NCBI GenBank assembly: GCA_000934455.1
Contig: KN889142.1
Span: 1-41,169, forward strand
Reading direction: 5' to 3'
Source: Apostichopus parvimensis
Taxonomy: Eukaryota > Echinodermata > Holothuroidea > Aspidochirotida > Stichopodidae
Length of the DNA stretch: 41,169 nt
Shown here: positions 1-36,979 of the stretch, piece after piece
Position numbering within the stretch: the stretch's first letter is position 1
Layout: each line of letters starts with the position of its first letter
Program-made: the position numbers and the translations under genes
Notes under the pieces: model-generated
Told to the model about the DNA's origin: nothing
Database searches by the model: none
The model's input: the letters and a program-made list of their open reading frames with translations, nothing else

Positions 1-3000
1 CATTCAAATATCAAGTTTCTGAGATTCCAAAACATTTTTTTAAGACTTGTATATGGATTACCAACCTTCACACTACGGTATTAAAGTGAAAATGAGCACT
101 AAGTTTGTTGTCGCTCTAAACGTTTGCAAAAGTAAGTTTATGTTTGACTTTATGGATTGTCACTGGAGTGAAGCAAATAGAGATGGCTTTGGAAGAGGAT
201 GAAAGTCAATGCGCTGTACCGCTAACAGTTCCCAAGACAAGTCTTTATAGCACTGGCAGTCTTGTTTTTCCCTATTCTTTGGGATTCTTTGTAAACAATG
301 ACCAGTCTAGCAATCATGATGTGATTTGTATGTGTTCGACAGGGGGTGTCCTCTTAAAATAGTCAACTTTTCTTTGAGTTTGGGTCATAAAAGTCACTAG
401 TAGTCCACGGCCTCTTTTTGGAGGCAATAGGCGGCAGTCCAGGTCAGAAGTAAGCTGAAATGTTTCTGATAAAAAGAGAGGAAACTTAGGGAATGAAAGC
501 AGAACAAAAAAATATGAGCATTGCATTCGTCAAAGGGTTATTGGTACGTAAAATACCGCCACATATTTTATATTTCGTGTACAACCTGATACTGCATTGA
601 CAGAAGTTTGTAACAACTTTACGTGGAAAGCAGAAGAGAGTTACAGACCGACCGTTCAATGGCCGCTACCCTTCTCTCACTACCCTCCCCATTCTTTTAG
701 TCCTCCCTAGTTTTCAAAAATTCCTTCAACTTCTCATCCTTTGTATTCAAGCAGAAGGCCAACTAGGTAGTCCAGTATTTGTGTTTTTGTTTTTATCCAG
801 AAATGCATGACTAGGGCTGTCTATGAAATAGGTTTGCAAGGTTCTATTTGGTCCTTGTACATGTGCAACAATATGTGAAGTTGAAGGGTGCCACCACCTC
901 AATCTGGGAGGGGGTGGGGGGTGTGGGGAAGGACAGGACAGGGATATTATGAATTTTTTACAGACAAGAAATGTCAGGAAATGGAACAAATTTTTATGTT
1001 CCCTTTTTGGACAGAAATAGTACTGTTATTTGAAGGAATTTGAGTAGTTCAATTCAAGAACTCTGGCTTTCCTTTCACTAAAATAGTTTGCAACTTCTTT
1101 CAAATGGACATTTTCTTTTGGGTCTTTAATGTTTTTTGGGATTGTACTTGCACTGCTATTAACACCAATGTGACATTTGTTCAGTTTTTTAACTGACAGA
1201 CTCCATCTGTTGCTATGCAGTGCATTTCCTTTTCTGTGTGGTGTGTATGCATACATATTTATGTATGAATTAGTGTCGATGTTTCCTTCATTCATCTTCA
1301 AAACCCAAAAGCAGTAACCACAAATGCTATTTTCTTTTCCAATGACTAAGGCCATCTCTCACACAAACCATTACAGTAATTTACCAATTAGTTATTTTCT
1401 AAAGTTTTACATCAATTGCTGGACCACCATTTTGCAGTTAAGACAACTGCCTATCTTATTTACATTCACTTTGTAGTTTAGCAACAACAACAAAAAAAGA
1501 AGAAAACTTGCAAGATAAAATTCTTTTCACTGTGAAAGATACCTTGATCATTTTTTTAATTTTGTCCTATAACATATAACAGAAGGACAAGAAGATGTAG
1601 GAAGTATCGAGTACAAAACAGAAGGTTTTAAGATTTAACTATAAGTTTGTTATTCCAACTCAGCTCATGCACAGTCACTGATGTAAGTCAGTGATGCACA
1701 GTCATGCACAGTCACTGATGTAAGGAGGTCTTGTCATGTCATCAATGTCGTCAGGTAAAGTTGATGCGATCATCACCAGCGGTTTTCCTAAGTCGAGTCT
1801 GCCATTTTTATGCATTGTGTTATCTATAACGAGTAAATACTTGGTACTTAAATCATGTTATTTCTTTCTGGAGTATGGATAGCTCCAGTCATGTCTTGTT
1901 AACAGAATATGAACCGATAGGGCACTAACAAAGGACTTGATACGTTGGCATTACTCGTAATATGAAGAATCATTCCCACTGGGCCGAGTCCTTTTGACAG
2001 GAAATGTGAGGGCCGATATATAAACACCGACTCAACAGTACTCCTTCATTTGTTTATGATGATATTTCATTGACTTCCAGACTTCCACATTGGCAACTAA
2101 ATCTATTTGTCCATCAGACAAAGTTATTGTAGTTAATAGTTTTAACTTCACTGCTAATGGTGCTTGCTTCATTTGTGCACCAGTGTGTTCGTCCCATCCC
2201 AGCCATCTATTTATCAGTCTCTCAGAGGGTTACTAGGATACCTTTGGTAAAAAATGAGTATTAACTGGCAAGAAAGCGACTAATGTCACATCAGATGTGG
2301 TCCATCTGGGCAAACAAAAAAACAACCCATCTCTATAAATTAGGTTGAGAGAACACAGCAGGACTTAAATGCTGGATTCTGATTGTTCAAACCAAATAGA
2401 AACATCGGAGGAGTGTCTATGTCTATTCGGATTATTTGTCCTCTCCCATCTTCAAGGCATAATCCTTACATATTATATTAATGTTACATAGATGCCGATT
2501 ACTATAACCTACAACCACCAGACACCAAGAGATTAAATCCTGATTTGGTTTTATCAAATGTTTACACCCTTTTCCTGCAATGTTTTTTTCTATTTAGGGG
2601 AGGAGGTGGAGGTGGCGGGGGTGGTGTTGCTTTTGAGTAACAGTTTTGCGGAAAAATTAATATTTGAATTCGATAATGGACCTCTGAGACTGACAAATAA
2701 TATCTAAGAAAAAAAATAACAAAAAAGTGATACTATTGTGCAAACTGCACTCATAGTTCGTTTTCCGTAATGGTCTTCCACAAAACCGAAGACGCAACTC
2801 ATTTGCATACAATTATCCTACCAATCACAAGCTGGTTATTCATTGCATGACCATGATATATGTTTTCTTTCATTGGTCTCTGATATTTTCTCTTTCTGAC
2901 AACAAAGCACAACAACACTCTCAAGACTGGGTTGATACAGGATTTTGTCAACATTTTGAATTTGCAGTCATTGTTGAGGGCAGGCCAATGTAAAACCACT

Positions 3001-4192
3001 CACCTTCCTCGCCCCCCCCCCTCCCCCATCAAGGAATTACAAAATTAACAAAAAAAAAAACATGGTAATGGAGATGTTAAGAGTTAATTAGACTGTTCCA
3101 ATTCACACATAATGAGTGGTATGTCCAAGATGTGGGGTAATTGCATTTGCTATGTGAATACACCTACAAGAATCATGTACAAAATCTAAAACTTTGCATC
3201 TAATATCACTCTCAAACATTTTGAGTTGGTTTTCATTATTCAAATGAGCTAAAAAAAAAAAAAAAGAAGAAATTGAGGAAGAAAGGGGAGTGGGTGAGAA
3301 AAAGAGGTCGTAAAAAGATGACAATGAAATACTAGGTATATAAACTCTCAGACCACGAACGAAGTTTTCCTTTTCACAAGAATAAATACCTAGATCCAAT
3401 CTTTGATATTTGATATGATTTAAAGAAACTATTTAACTGTTTTTACGCCATCACAAAATTTGTTTTTTTTTTCCTTTTCTGTTTGTTTTTAATTTTTAAT
3501 TTTTCTATGATTTGGTCATTTTTTTTGATTACATAACTCTTCAGACCGTTATCACAAAACTGCAGTTATTTTGGAAGTGAACATTTTGATGTTGGCTGCG
3601 TAGCGACAGATGTAAGTGAGAGGGCGGTATTTCGTACCCATCGACAAAGCTGAGGTTTAAAGTTGCAGTGTCTAGCAGCAGTAGCAGCAAGAGAGAGGAT
3701 GGTCCTTGTGGATAACAACAGATCTACTTCACAAATGAGTTCATAGCTCAAACGGTTGGCCCTCTCCAGGTAAAATTACAGCCTTGTAAGAAAACAGAGA
3801 CTTTTCTTTTATAAAAAGAATAATTTTCACAAATCTGCTCAAAGTTACACTGTACAGATATATAATCTACAGTCACTACAATTGTTGAAAGCTGTTGTGA
3901 TTATTGCAAACAGCCACAGTTCTAGGAGTCCCATCTCCCCAGCCTCTCCCCCCCACCCTCCCTCCTCCCACACCCCTTAATAATCAAGTTCCCTCGTGAA
4001 CAAATAGACATGGTACTTCCCCCGTCCCGACCCAAGAGCTCCGGACTTCTTTCGACTGCCAAACTCTCTCCAGAGAAATGTGGAGACGTTACAGACGACA
4101 GGATTTCAGGATGGTGTCCGATATTTTCTTCTTCACAGTAATGACCTCACAGTGATCGATATTTATGTATAGTCTTGTTCCAGGTTTTTTTT
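1..4192. other. 3' flank, no gene recognised
   Basis: Only short unrelated frames occur on either strand, and none has a recognisable domain or plausible splice context. The notable content is a 24-bp direct duplication near 1664-1724, a G-rich run at about 901-925, a C-run at 3011-3027 and scattered poly(A)/poly(T) tracts. It may include a longer alternative 3' UTR of the Gs alpha gene plus intergenic DNA. Confidence 0.6.
1664..1724. repeat. 24-bp direct duplication with internal dyad
   Basis: TCATGCACAGTCACTGATGT plus AAG occurs at 1665-1687 and again at 1702-1724. Between them lies GTCAGTGATGCACA, partly the inverse of the same words. Confidence 0.85.
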
Positions 4193-4198
4193 TTTATT
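4193..4198 (-). promoter_or_regulatory. Candidate poly(A) signal AATAAA of the Gs alpha gene
   Basis: Reading the minus strand past the stop, the first exact AATAAA is here, about 300 bases downstream, embedded in an A-rich run. The implied 3' UTR (about 4175-4497) is short but plausible. It carries a G/C-rich homopolymer tract at 4435-4451. Other AT-rich hexamers occur further left, so the real cleavage site could be different. Without transcript ends this is only a candidate. Confidence 0.35.
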
Positions 4199-4497
4199 CT
4201 TTTAAGTTTTCTTTTTCGGGGATAAAGCAGTCTGGTAGTCACCTTTTCCAATAGATGACGATGACATGCACATCTTGGCACAGAGGTCAAAAGGTCGCAA
4301 TCCTCTATAACAGTTGACCTACATACAACCAGCACTCAAGGCAGATTTCCAAAACTATCAACTAACAAACCTGTCCCCAAAGCCTAAAAAAAACCACAAG
4401 AGGAGGAGGTCCTTGTCTTCTGCCTCCGACCGACGGGGGGTGTGGGGGGGGGAGCTCTGGTTAAAAACTTGACGACACACGCAACTTGGGTCAAAGG

Positions 4498-27029
<22,532 letters not shown>

Positions 27030-28061
27030 CTGTGAAAGAGAAAGAGAAGAGAAAAGAACTTAACGATGGTAATGTTATACAGTAGTTAAAAATAAATATA
27101 CACAATTTTTAAAATTTGCAAAAAGCTCTAAAAATACCAAGACTGACACGTTTGGGTGTACTTTGTGAAGAGTCAGAACTAAAATGTTACCAGTTTTTGT
27201 AAGCTACGTAGGTACTGTATACAGGATGGAGACAGGTAAAGAAGAAAAGTGAAGCAAATCTCAGTTAGGGGACCATATCTTTAACATTACAACAATTACT
27301 GGTAGTTAAAACATATTGTATTTCATCCGCAGCTTTCAACAAGCAGAACCAGGACACTTTGTACCTGTTCAATACTAACTTTTAATCTCACAACTGCAAA
27401 ATCCCCAGGTTCCAACATGATAGTGCAATTCTGGGCTTTTCTTTTCTTTTCTATTTTTGGCATGGATGGGGTCAAACCTTTGAAGTAATTTGTACTATCC
27501 ACTATTCTAACAAGCTGACAGTTCTCATTTATTCAAGCAATGCAACTGTATACGTGATGTCTTACACAACTTTGAACCTACTTGCTGGAGTGTTAAAGCA
27601 GGATCGTCATAATTTGGTTATGGTGTCGGATAAAAAAGTACATCTGTGAATTAATCGTTTTGTGTAGCAGTTTCAGAGGTTTACAAATTTTTGTTCTTCA
27701 TAAAATACTGACGACAATTGTCTTCGGTTCTTGTCTGCTACACATGTTTGCATCTAGATCTGTGTATGTAGTATTTTGCCCATATTGCATAGATATTTTA
27801 CTATTCATTATTAATTATTCCCTGCATGCATTTAAGAAAGAACATATTTACATAATGCCCATAAAACACACAAAGTTCATTGTTCTTGGTTCTTTCATCC
27901 TCACCAGACAAGGATCAGAAGTGCAACTTTTAAAATCATCCTTTTAACAGCCCGGGATAACTCAGTGTTCAAGTTTTGACATACTGTAGTAGTTCTGAAG
28001 ACTCTTAGAATACTATGATTGCTGTGTATAGAAATCTTTGCACTTGTATACATGAATATAA

Positions 28062-28100
28062 CAATTTGACCATTTTGCATAGCAATTTGACCATTTTGCA
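28062..28100. repeat. Two 18-bp direct copies, 21-bp period
   Basis: CAATTTGACCATTTTGCA is present exactly at 28062-28079 and 28083-28100. Confidence 0.9.
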
Positions 28101-29356
28101 AAGCTATATATTCTGGATAAAATTATTCTCTGTTTTGTGTACACTAATACTGCTTACTCTAAGCCAATGAGGCCAAGCACATGTATAGGTTATAACTCCA
28201 TTTACTGCAAATTACCATATACAATTTATGTACGAGTCTGCAGAGCGTCGTACATCAAATTCAATTTTTAACAAAAAATTATATATGAATAGCTGCCATT
28301 TGCGAGTCTTTGGAGAAGCCCTGGTTCTTGTAACCGTAATTCATATTAAATTATCACAAAGGGGTTTGTCGGTGTCTAACAATGCATAATGAGAAATGCA
28401 CTCCTGGATGATTAACTTGATTATAGTTGACCAGGTATAGTCCATATACACAGACCACAATATATAGACGTTCATATCGTGACATGACATTTTCGGCATC
28501 TGATGAAAAAATCTAATTACATCAGCGAAGAAATATTCATGGATTCAAAATATTCGTTAAAGAGTTTAAAAATATCTCAGGATCATGAAAGTTGTAGGTT
28601 GGTTATACTGTATTTCTGGCCAGCTTTGCATAAACGAATCAGTGGGCAGGCTCGCAGCTGCATTGATCAAACAACTTTCAAGAACCTTCTACTAAAACAG
28701 AAAGAAGATGGTGGGAGGGTGGAGCGTGGGAGAATGAAAGTTATTTAAAGGCTAATACTACACCACTTCCCCCATCCCTATTTTCATCACCTCTTCCTGT
28801 TACCCACACAATACTCTCCATAGGTTTTATATGAAAATTTTGTCAACAATATGATAACTGCGGACATCTTGCCTTTTGTGTGCTAGCTTCCTGTTGTTGT
28901 TTCAAAAGGATAGGATTTACAGGTAGGACCCCATTGGCAGTACAGTAGGCTAAACAGAATATGACCATTAGTCAAAGGTAACAGATAACAAACTAAGATT
29001 GCAGGTTAGGTACAATACTCTGACGGACAAACACATGAACAAACAAAATGTATAGGGCACAAGTTACATTTTTTTGGAGGGGGGGGAAGGGGAGTAATGT
29101 TAAGCTCCCTTATCCCACCCCTACCTCACCCCTCCCAGGGCATCTGAAATACGGATGGTGGGGAAGGCATACTGTGGAACACTGTCATGAATGCTCCAGT
29201 GATGGGTAAAGCTTGGAACTGAAATCAAATGAAGTAACTGAAGTTTTAAGCGATATACCTGGAAAGATTCTAGGAGGCAGTCAACTGATGAGAAGCGGAG
29301 ACCACCACTCCTTGTTACTCCAGAACTTACTGGTTTGGAAATTTACAAGTGACAAG

Positions 29357-29554
29357 CTCACCTGTCTCCTCACAACCTTAGCACCCTGTTCTACCGTGCC
29401 TAGAATGTCCTGGTAACCTTTGAACAATGTGCGCCCTCTATGACTGGCGCCCTCTATAACTGGCCACCCCGGTCATTGCCCTTCCTTCTCATTCTACCAT
29501 TTTATGTGCCTGCACGCGTTTTTTCGATCGGAAGGTTGTGAGGCGACAGGTAAG
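29357..29554. mobile_element. Foldback/MITE-like element A
   Basis: 23-bp terminal inverted repeats (29357-29379 and 29532-29554) match at 21 of 23 positions. The arm begins CTCACCTGTCTCCTCACAAC. The interior has TGGTAACCTTT at 29411 and a 16-bp tandem of GCGCCCTCTATGACTG at 29431 and 29447. At about 198 bp with no coding capacity it resembles a small non-autonomous element. No obvious target-site duplication was seen. Confidence 0.5.
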
Positions 29555-30265
29555 CGAGGAGCAAAGCAACTAGTGAGTTATTAGCAGTTCAGTACAACGC
29601 AGACAAACTTTTTTTTGTACCCCACAATTTTAATGTAATGTTTTGGTTTCTCATAAAATGGAAACCTTTGAAGTTCAACATGCCTTATTTCATCATTACT
29701 CCTATTGCAATTGTGTCGTTATGAAGTATTCATATAATGTTGTCAGGTACCATTTAGATCTCTCTCCTTTCAGGTCAGAGTCATGGATGGTCGCAAATTT
29801 ATAGAAAGTACAATTCAAAACGCAGCTTATAAATGACTTCATCAAACTGTACAGTAACTCTACATGTTCCAAATCAAAACGAGCAAAATGTAGTCAAATA
29901 AAGGCAAATAACCTAAGTAATAGTCAAATATCAAACTGAAAGTTTACAAATTGACCAGGATGCTGCACAGGAAACCCACTAGTACTGTTTACATACAGTA
30001 TGAGAAGCTCAACAAGTGACCACAGTATCTGAGCAATAACATCAAAGACCTAAAGATGGGATTGACATAAAATGCAAACCGCTATTCTTCTCAACCACAG
30101 CGGTTGAAATGTCTCCCGCCATCCCGACCAAACATACATACAAATGCTACGTTATTTGAAATTAGCATGATCTCTTTTGCAAGTGTAGCAGCTTTAATTC
30201 GACTGGCTGGTGGCGAACTTAAACTCATCGTGAGTTGCTTAATTTATGTTGTGAATACTTGAGCC

Positions 30266-30312
30266 CTTATATATATATATACTGTATATATATATATACA
30301 TATATATATGAA
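30266..30312. repeat. (TA)n microsatellite
   Basis: Alternating TA with occasional CA/GT interruptions. Followed by a CACACACACACACA run at 30367-30380. Confidence 0.9.
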
Positions 30313-33300
30313 TATAGCTAGCATGCATGGTCTTGGAGTTCGCTAAAATGTCTGAGTGCAGCCTGTGCACACACACACATATAACTGTATATATCCATAT
30401 GCATGCACACATCACCTTAACGCTGAGATGCGTACGGTGCTCTGCAATATCAGCCACCTCCTCACAGAGCTAACTCACTGGTATTCAACTAATAATGCCA
30501 GCGCTTGATGAATGATTCTACCCTGCGCTATTTTTAGAAATAATTAATTATTCATTTTTGGTACAGCAGCAACAGCATGCAGCGTGTAGAGGCAGAAGCC
30601 GCAACGGCAAAAAAAAAAAGACTCCCTTTTTACTTCTTCACAATCGACTAGGAACGGCTCTCAATGTATCAGCATGGAAACAGACGGGGTATAACAATCG
30701 CTGGGAAAAAATGTTTGATGTTATGTGCATGTGAAGAGGCACACACATTACATGCTCATGCAGGAAAATTTAGCCAGATGAAATGGCAGCGAAGGGCACC
30801 GATCCGCACAATAAATCCAAACTACGATGCTACGTAACATTATTACGGTTTGCAATCTGGTTCGTTCTGGGGGACGTAAAGTCTTTGGGAGTAAGCTGCA
30901 AAGATGGTTTGCAAAAAATAAACAAATGCAAAAATAATTGAGGCTGCGTGAGAAGAGACAGTGATCAAATTGAGGACGATAGATCTTACAGCTTTGATCA
31001 CAATAATTGTTGGCTAGTTTAACCAATGTAGAGACAGCATACTGCCTTAAAAAAAGTACTTCCAAAATTGGCTGAGAGAGAGAGAGCGTGATTTACTGAA
31101 AATTGGATACAAAACAAGCCGTAGCATATTCATCATCAGAGATAATATAAAAGCAACTACTTTTTTTTCCCCCACCAACTTAACACCACTGCATTTACCA
31201 CAAATATACTACCATGATTTGGTATTTAATCAATCAATGAAACATGAAAACTTGAAAAATTTCAGCCAGAAATTTTTGGGAATTCTCATCAATGCCTTTT
31301 TTTTTTTAGGGAGTGGAGGAAAAGTTGTTCAGGTCACCCTCTAGAAAGTGCACGTTATACTCAAAAAGATCACATTTTTCTCAGGAAATTATTGTAACAC
31401 TTAATTGAATATTACGTATTTGAGGCATCAGGAGGGTAGAATGATGAACGAGGGATGGTGTACAAACTAGGTTGCTATTTTTAATTACTTGACTGCCCTT
31501 GCAAGAATCTTCCCAGGTACTGCTTAAAATTTCTGTTCCTTCATTTGATGTTCAAGATCAAAACCTTTATTCACCACTGAAGCATGACCGAGTTTGAAAA
31601 TTTTCTTCTGTGTCAGGCTAGTCAGGATACAGTGTTTTATAACCTTTACAACTGTAGATGTCAAGGTTATAGAAAGAACAGAAATGTTTCCAAATATTAA
31701 TTATTTTATAATATAATAATATTATTAAATGTAATAATGTATATATGTACAGTTAGCAAGTCTGAGCTGGGAAGATAATGAATGAAATGATTAATTTGCT
31801 GAGAGATTCTGCTTCCAATTCAAATCCAAAATTGAAATGACCGGCAATTACACAGGGAATGCAAACGATACTAAAGACTGTATGCGATGGACAAGATAAA
31901 TACGACGGAAACAGACAACCGAACCAATCAGCAAACACTTATCACATCCTTCGAATGACGATAGCCAGAAAAATCAATTTTCTAAAGCGGTCGGCCTTTG
32001 ATACACAAACACTGCCACATTAACTATCCAAAGGCCTTCACAATAGGGTGTGGTCAATGGTCTGTCTCTAAGGGTAAGTCTTTATTGAAGTTTGAAGTGA
32101 AGCTGTAAATCCAGAACCGAATGAGACACCCTTGGAGTTCTGATGTATTTTCTTGACAATGCTTTTACGATCCAAAGAATGATCCTTGGTTGCAGTTGAT
32201 CCTAATTTGTACAGCTGGGGTTATTATCAACTGTAGAGTCTGGGACACCAGCCAAAGGAATTAGTGAGTTAGAAAACATTAGGACAAAATAAAGAAACTT
32301 AACAATACATTTAGGGGGGAGTACAGAGGAAGAGGGGGTGGGAAAGGGAATTCCAAACTGAGTAGCTTTTTTAAGTATTCTTAAAACATTGGAAATGAGT
32401 TTGAAACACATACAGTAGTTCATGGTTAACAAGTTGATTTTTTTTTTGGAGAATTTGCAACGGTTCTTCTTTATAGCTATGGAGTTTTGCCATGACAGTA
32501 TAACAATAATTGTCCCAGGTACCTGTGTCATATGGCAGAATATGGCAGAATACCCATTTGGCAATATATATTCAAACAGATAGGAAGATCTCCAGGTAAT
32601 AACTAAATTAGTGATATAAAAATTTACATGATTACTGCATCTTTGTGTTCAAACAGGTGCAGTGAGGCAGATCTATGAAAACCACAGAGTAGTAGTAGTA
32701 GTATGCTAACAAATAATGTAACCATTTACCAATTATCAAGAATTGCTATCTTAATCAGCTGAACTACTGTGTGCCTGTTTTTTTTTCTCTTTTCATTATT
32801 AATTTATTTTTATTTTTGCTTTGTGTTTTGGGGAAACAAACGTTCACAGCAAGTCCAAAAATAAGTCATTTCCTACTGATGTGACATTTGACCCATCATT
32901 ACAGATGGACTATAACCATTGTTTCAATTCATCTTTTTTACCATGTTTTATTTATGGTAGTTTTTCAAAACGTTCACTGCTTCTTCGTGTGCAGACTAGT
33001 ACAACAAGTCAGTTCTAAACCCCAAAACTCACTGGTCTGGGTATTTATGTGTAGCACTCCTAATTGTTTGATAAATTAGGACTTACTAGATTTTACATTT
33101 CCCCCTCCCTGTGATAGGTTCCCCCTACAAAATCCTTGGTGCTCATGGCATTCAGTGGCCTGTCATTTCCTAACACCCAGGTATAAGATGCCCCCACCGA
33201 GTCCCGCCCCCCACCATGCTATGATGTGTCCTGGATCAGACGGCCGGCCGAGCAGTCCAGAGCGAGGAATGAGCCTCCCCCTCAAATAGTTGGCATGTCC

Positions 33301-33577
33301 GAACATGTCCGAGATGATTACTTTAAGTTTATAGTTTCTTTTTGATAGTTTTTCGTCTTCTTTGCTTCTTTCAATTGTAAATATTAATTGACTAGAACCA
33401 TTTATCTGCTTTCGTGTATTACAATTCCGTTTGTTGTTGTTTAAGATGCGAATCAGTTGACTAGTTTTGTATACATCACAAGGTGCATGGTGGTTATGTG
33501 CCTATCAACCAGATATCTAGGAATAGGTAAGAGACCCTATTATAGCCAAGAGAATCCTGCTCCCCTAAAAGACAAAT

Positions 33578-33610
33578 GTCCCCAGGGTGGGAGCATTGAA
33601 CCTGGGGTTA
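33578..33610. repeat. Hairpin with CCCCAGG/CCTGGGG arms
   Basis: Arms of seven bases close around GTGGGAGCATTGAA. On the minus strand the same bases read AGGTTCAATGCTCC, resembling a degenerate box B. It lies in a GC-richer 33.15-33.7 kb patch that may be an old retroelement or SINE. Confidence 0.35.
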
Positions 33611-36600
33611 GGTATGAATGGCAATCCTTACGCGTCTCCTATGCATATGCACTCCAATCTACCCTAGCCGGAGCACTGGAACTGCAAATCGCAAGTTGTA
33701 TTGTTTCTAAATGGACAAAGGGGGGGGGGGAGGGGGATTTGCTTCACTTAGCTTCTAAGATGAATCACTGCATAACTGTCCTTGAATGTTTCCATGTTTT
33801 GAACACTCCCAGTATAGCAAGTCACTTATAAAACATTGTTTACTGAGCTGATAATGTATCCCTGATTACACACTATCACCCATTGTCTACATACTTGAAC
33901 AGATACCTCAAAAAATCGTATTAGTGTGGGTATTTACCAGTCTCCACTAAACATATATATGCACTTTCTCATCAAAAATAAGGAACAATTTTCACATATC
34001 GCACCTTATTACCCATGCCAGACCATTGTCAAGTGTGCGGGGCACTCCTTTCGTTCGTCTGGAACTACAGAATCAACCATCCTTTTTACATGTATTTGCT
34101 TCTTCAAATCAAATGAACACTGTGTCTTTGAGTGCTGATACTGTAGGTATGTCAAGTCGGTTTATATTTAGTCACTGCATAATTTAGCTGACAATTTTGC
34201 ACATTATTATGCTAAATTTACCCAGGTTGTATCTCAACTGTAGCTATATATATCTTGAACATGGAGACAATCCCCATCTTAGAGATCATGTAGATGTGTA
34301 GGAGTAAGTCAAGGCATCTGAAGTATCCAGCACTGCAGGATTGCTCTTAAAATACAAAAACCAAATTCTGTATATTAGGCAAACCCAGAGAGCTGCATGC
34401 ATACATGTGTGGACGACATTCAACTACATTTACAGTAGTACGGAACTTTGGCAGAGCTGCACTAGCAGCATTGTTAAATGTAACAGATTATAACACTTAA
34501 AATATGTCTCGGAATGTGCAATCATTCAATTGTTACAATTCTCTATGATATAACCTGACACAGCACCCAAACTCCTCCACCAATGTGCACGGTTGCCCAC
34601 AGTATCAGAACAATTATTTTACAAAGTTCTAAATAAACCTCAGACCACACCTAGTGTATATATGTTTTAATGCAATGCTCTAACTAAGAGCTATTAAAGC
34701 AAGAAAATTCCAGGCTATCTTTGGGTTATTAATACACACAAAGCAAACATAGATTGAATCTACCGGGCAATGGGCGAACGTGATCAGCATGAAACTTTCT
34801 ATTACAGGCAAACTGTCAAATTTACAAATTTTATACAAAGATACTAGGCAAAATGGTCAAAGATATGTAGCAGTTTTTACACAGGAACCTTCAGAACTGC
34901 TTCACAAAAATTAGAACACTATATTATACTCTGAGGGGAGAGGCGAGCTGATTTGCAATGTTACTAGAAATGTTCTCTTCTAAAGCACACACACTGTACT
35001 ATTGTATGTATACTGATGTACTGTACTACAACCAAGATAATTCTTTTTAAGAGAATATTAAACTATAATGTAGATTTTTTTATATGCATTTCCATCATTT
35101 TTTCTTTTCTACTTCTTCTTCGTCTTCTTTAAAACATGAAGCAACTGAAACAGAAGTGCAGAATACACTGGCTTTAATCCACAGTAACAATTGGGTACCA
35201 GCAAAATGAATTGTCAAATATTGAAGTTTTACAGGTTTGCTAAGGTGGAATGGTATACAGTCTAAATTTACTCTGTAATGACATTCAAGACAGAGACATA
35301 CTGTACGTAGTAAAATCCAATGACAGGGTGGGCTTAAAATAATGTAATATCTGAACCAATGGAAAACTGATGCTGGTGAATTTAAGGGCCAACACCAACA
35401 TAAACTAATTGTTTCTTGCATGTACTGTTATGTCAGCAAAGTACAGTAATATGAGTTCATTCTACGACTAAAATTCAATTTTTTAACTTTAAAATGATTT
35501 TTTTGTAAAAAAAACACTAAGCAGGTGGTGTTCTTTGCAAGTGCACTCTCCAGCTACTATAGTTAACCAACTATTAACATCCTCTTTCTTGCATAATTAA
35601 AATACTCAAACAACAAAGATAAATGCACACACAAAAAAAAACATGATAATATACACAAGTTCCATAATTAAACAATTATCAAGTCATTTAATTTAGCTTC
35701 ACAATATTCATGGTAACATCCCCTTAATACTGTACATGATTACTGTACTTTTGATAAACTATATGCAGGATTGAACAGGCCTGTAATTAAGAGTTTAAAT
35801 GCAGTCAAAAGAGCTCGGAGGTAGTTATTTCACTTTACACTTTGCATATAACCTTGCTACAACCTCACAGCTAGGAATTTGCATATTTTGGTAGGGGTTA
35901 ATTCTGCATGCAAATGATCAGTCTTTTCTGGAGGAACAAGTAAAGTTGATGAGGGCAGGGAAGCAAAGAACAAACTACAGATAGCCTAGATGTCACATTC
36001 TGCTTCATTATGTTAATATTCATATTTTGTTGGCTTCTTAATGTTACAAAGATAACTGCCTATCTAGAGGACTGTAGAAATAACCAGTTATTGCTCCATA
36101 TACTACTGTACACTTCACTATCCTTTAACAACAGAATAATCATATCCAATCACTAGTTTTCCTTCTTTCTATTAAGTTACCATCAAAACCTCAAAAGGAT
36201 TCAACTTTCACATTAACTTAAAGACAATTTCATTATTTGTTTGTCAGTCAGCGAAAACCCTGTCCAATTAAAGTTGCATTTCGGAGGGGAAAGCACTGTG
36301 CGACTTTTAATTTAAATGCCTCCACAAAGGCATGGAAAGAAAAATTCAAACTACTGAAAGATATATTTCATGACTAAATCAATTCATATTTCTGCTTGAC
36401 CTTTTTTGCTCTTTTAGCTAGCCAGTAGGTTTCCTTTACTTCTGAAACTTTTTTATCCTCCTTCATGCAAAGACCAGATAGTCTTAACAATCCTCCAAGT
36501 TATCATCGTTGAGGAGGAAAGGCATGAGATTAACGTGTAGAAAATGGCTCGTATATAACCTATCCCTGTGTGACGAGAGCTCTCAATACAAATAGCTAAT

Positions 36601-36956
36601 TCTCTGCCATCCACCCTTTCTATTAGAACTTCCAACACACACATGACATTAACAGACAAACAGTTCCATCAATGGCCAACGGACAAAAATAGAACTGTCT
36701 GTTACTAAAAATAGAATGCATTAAAGCTCTTCATCACTGGAACAACACAAGGTGTGGTCTGACTGTGAAAAGATGAGTTCTAGTGTGTTAACGTTGTGGT
36801 TAGTGTGGGTAATACCATTAAGCTGTCTGTGTCACTATCCATAGTCACTTGGTGCAGTAGTTTCAGCACTAGTAGTATATATACTGCACATGGGTATTAC
36901 CTGTGACTCACCATTGAGAGTGTAGGTGTCAGATGTTTAAAAACTGAAGGAATGTT

Positions 36957-36979
36957 GGGAGGGGGAGGGGGAGGTGGAT
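36957..36979 (+). repeat. G-rich tract, G-quadruplex-capable
   Basis: Consecutive GGGA/GGGGGA units within the long upstream intron. Short and isolated. Confidence 0.55.

Noticed and set aside
30239..30457. TATATA runs as possible promoter TATA boxes
   Set aside because: They belong to a TA/CA microsatellite deep in an intron with no downstream first exon.
30479..30500. Minus-strand VEYQ word as the missing NEYQLID exon
   Set aside because: It is followed at once by a stop codon and has no other matching residues.
33457..33831. 124-codon plus-strand frame
   Set aside because: No recognisable domain, ends in a G-run low-complexity segment, and lies in a probable repeat patch. Kept only as part of the patch finding.
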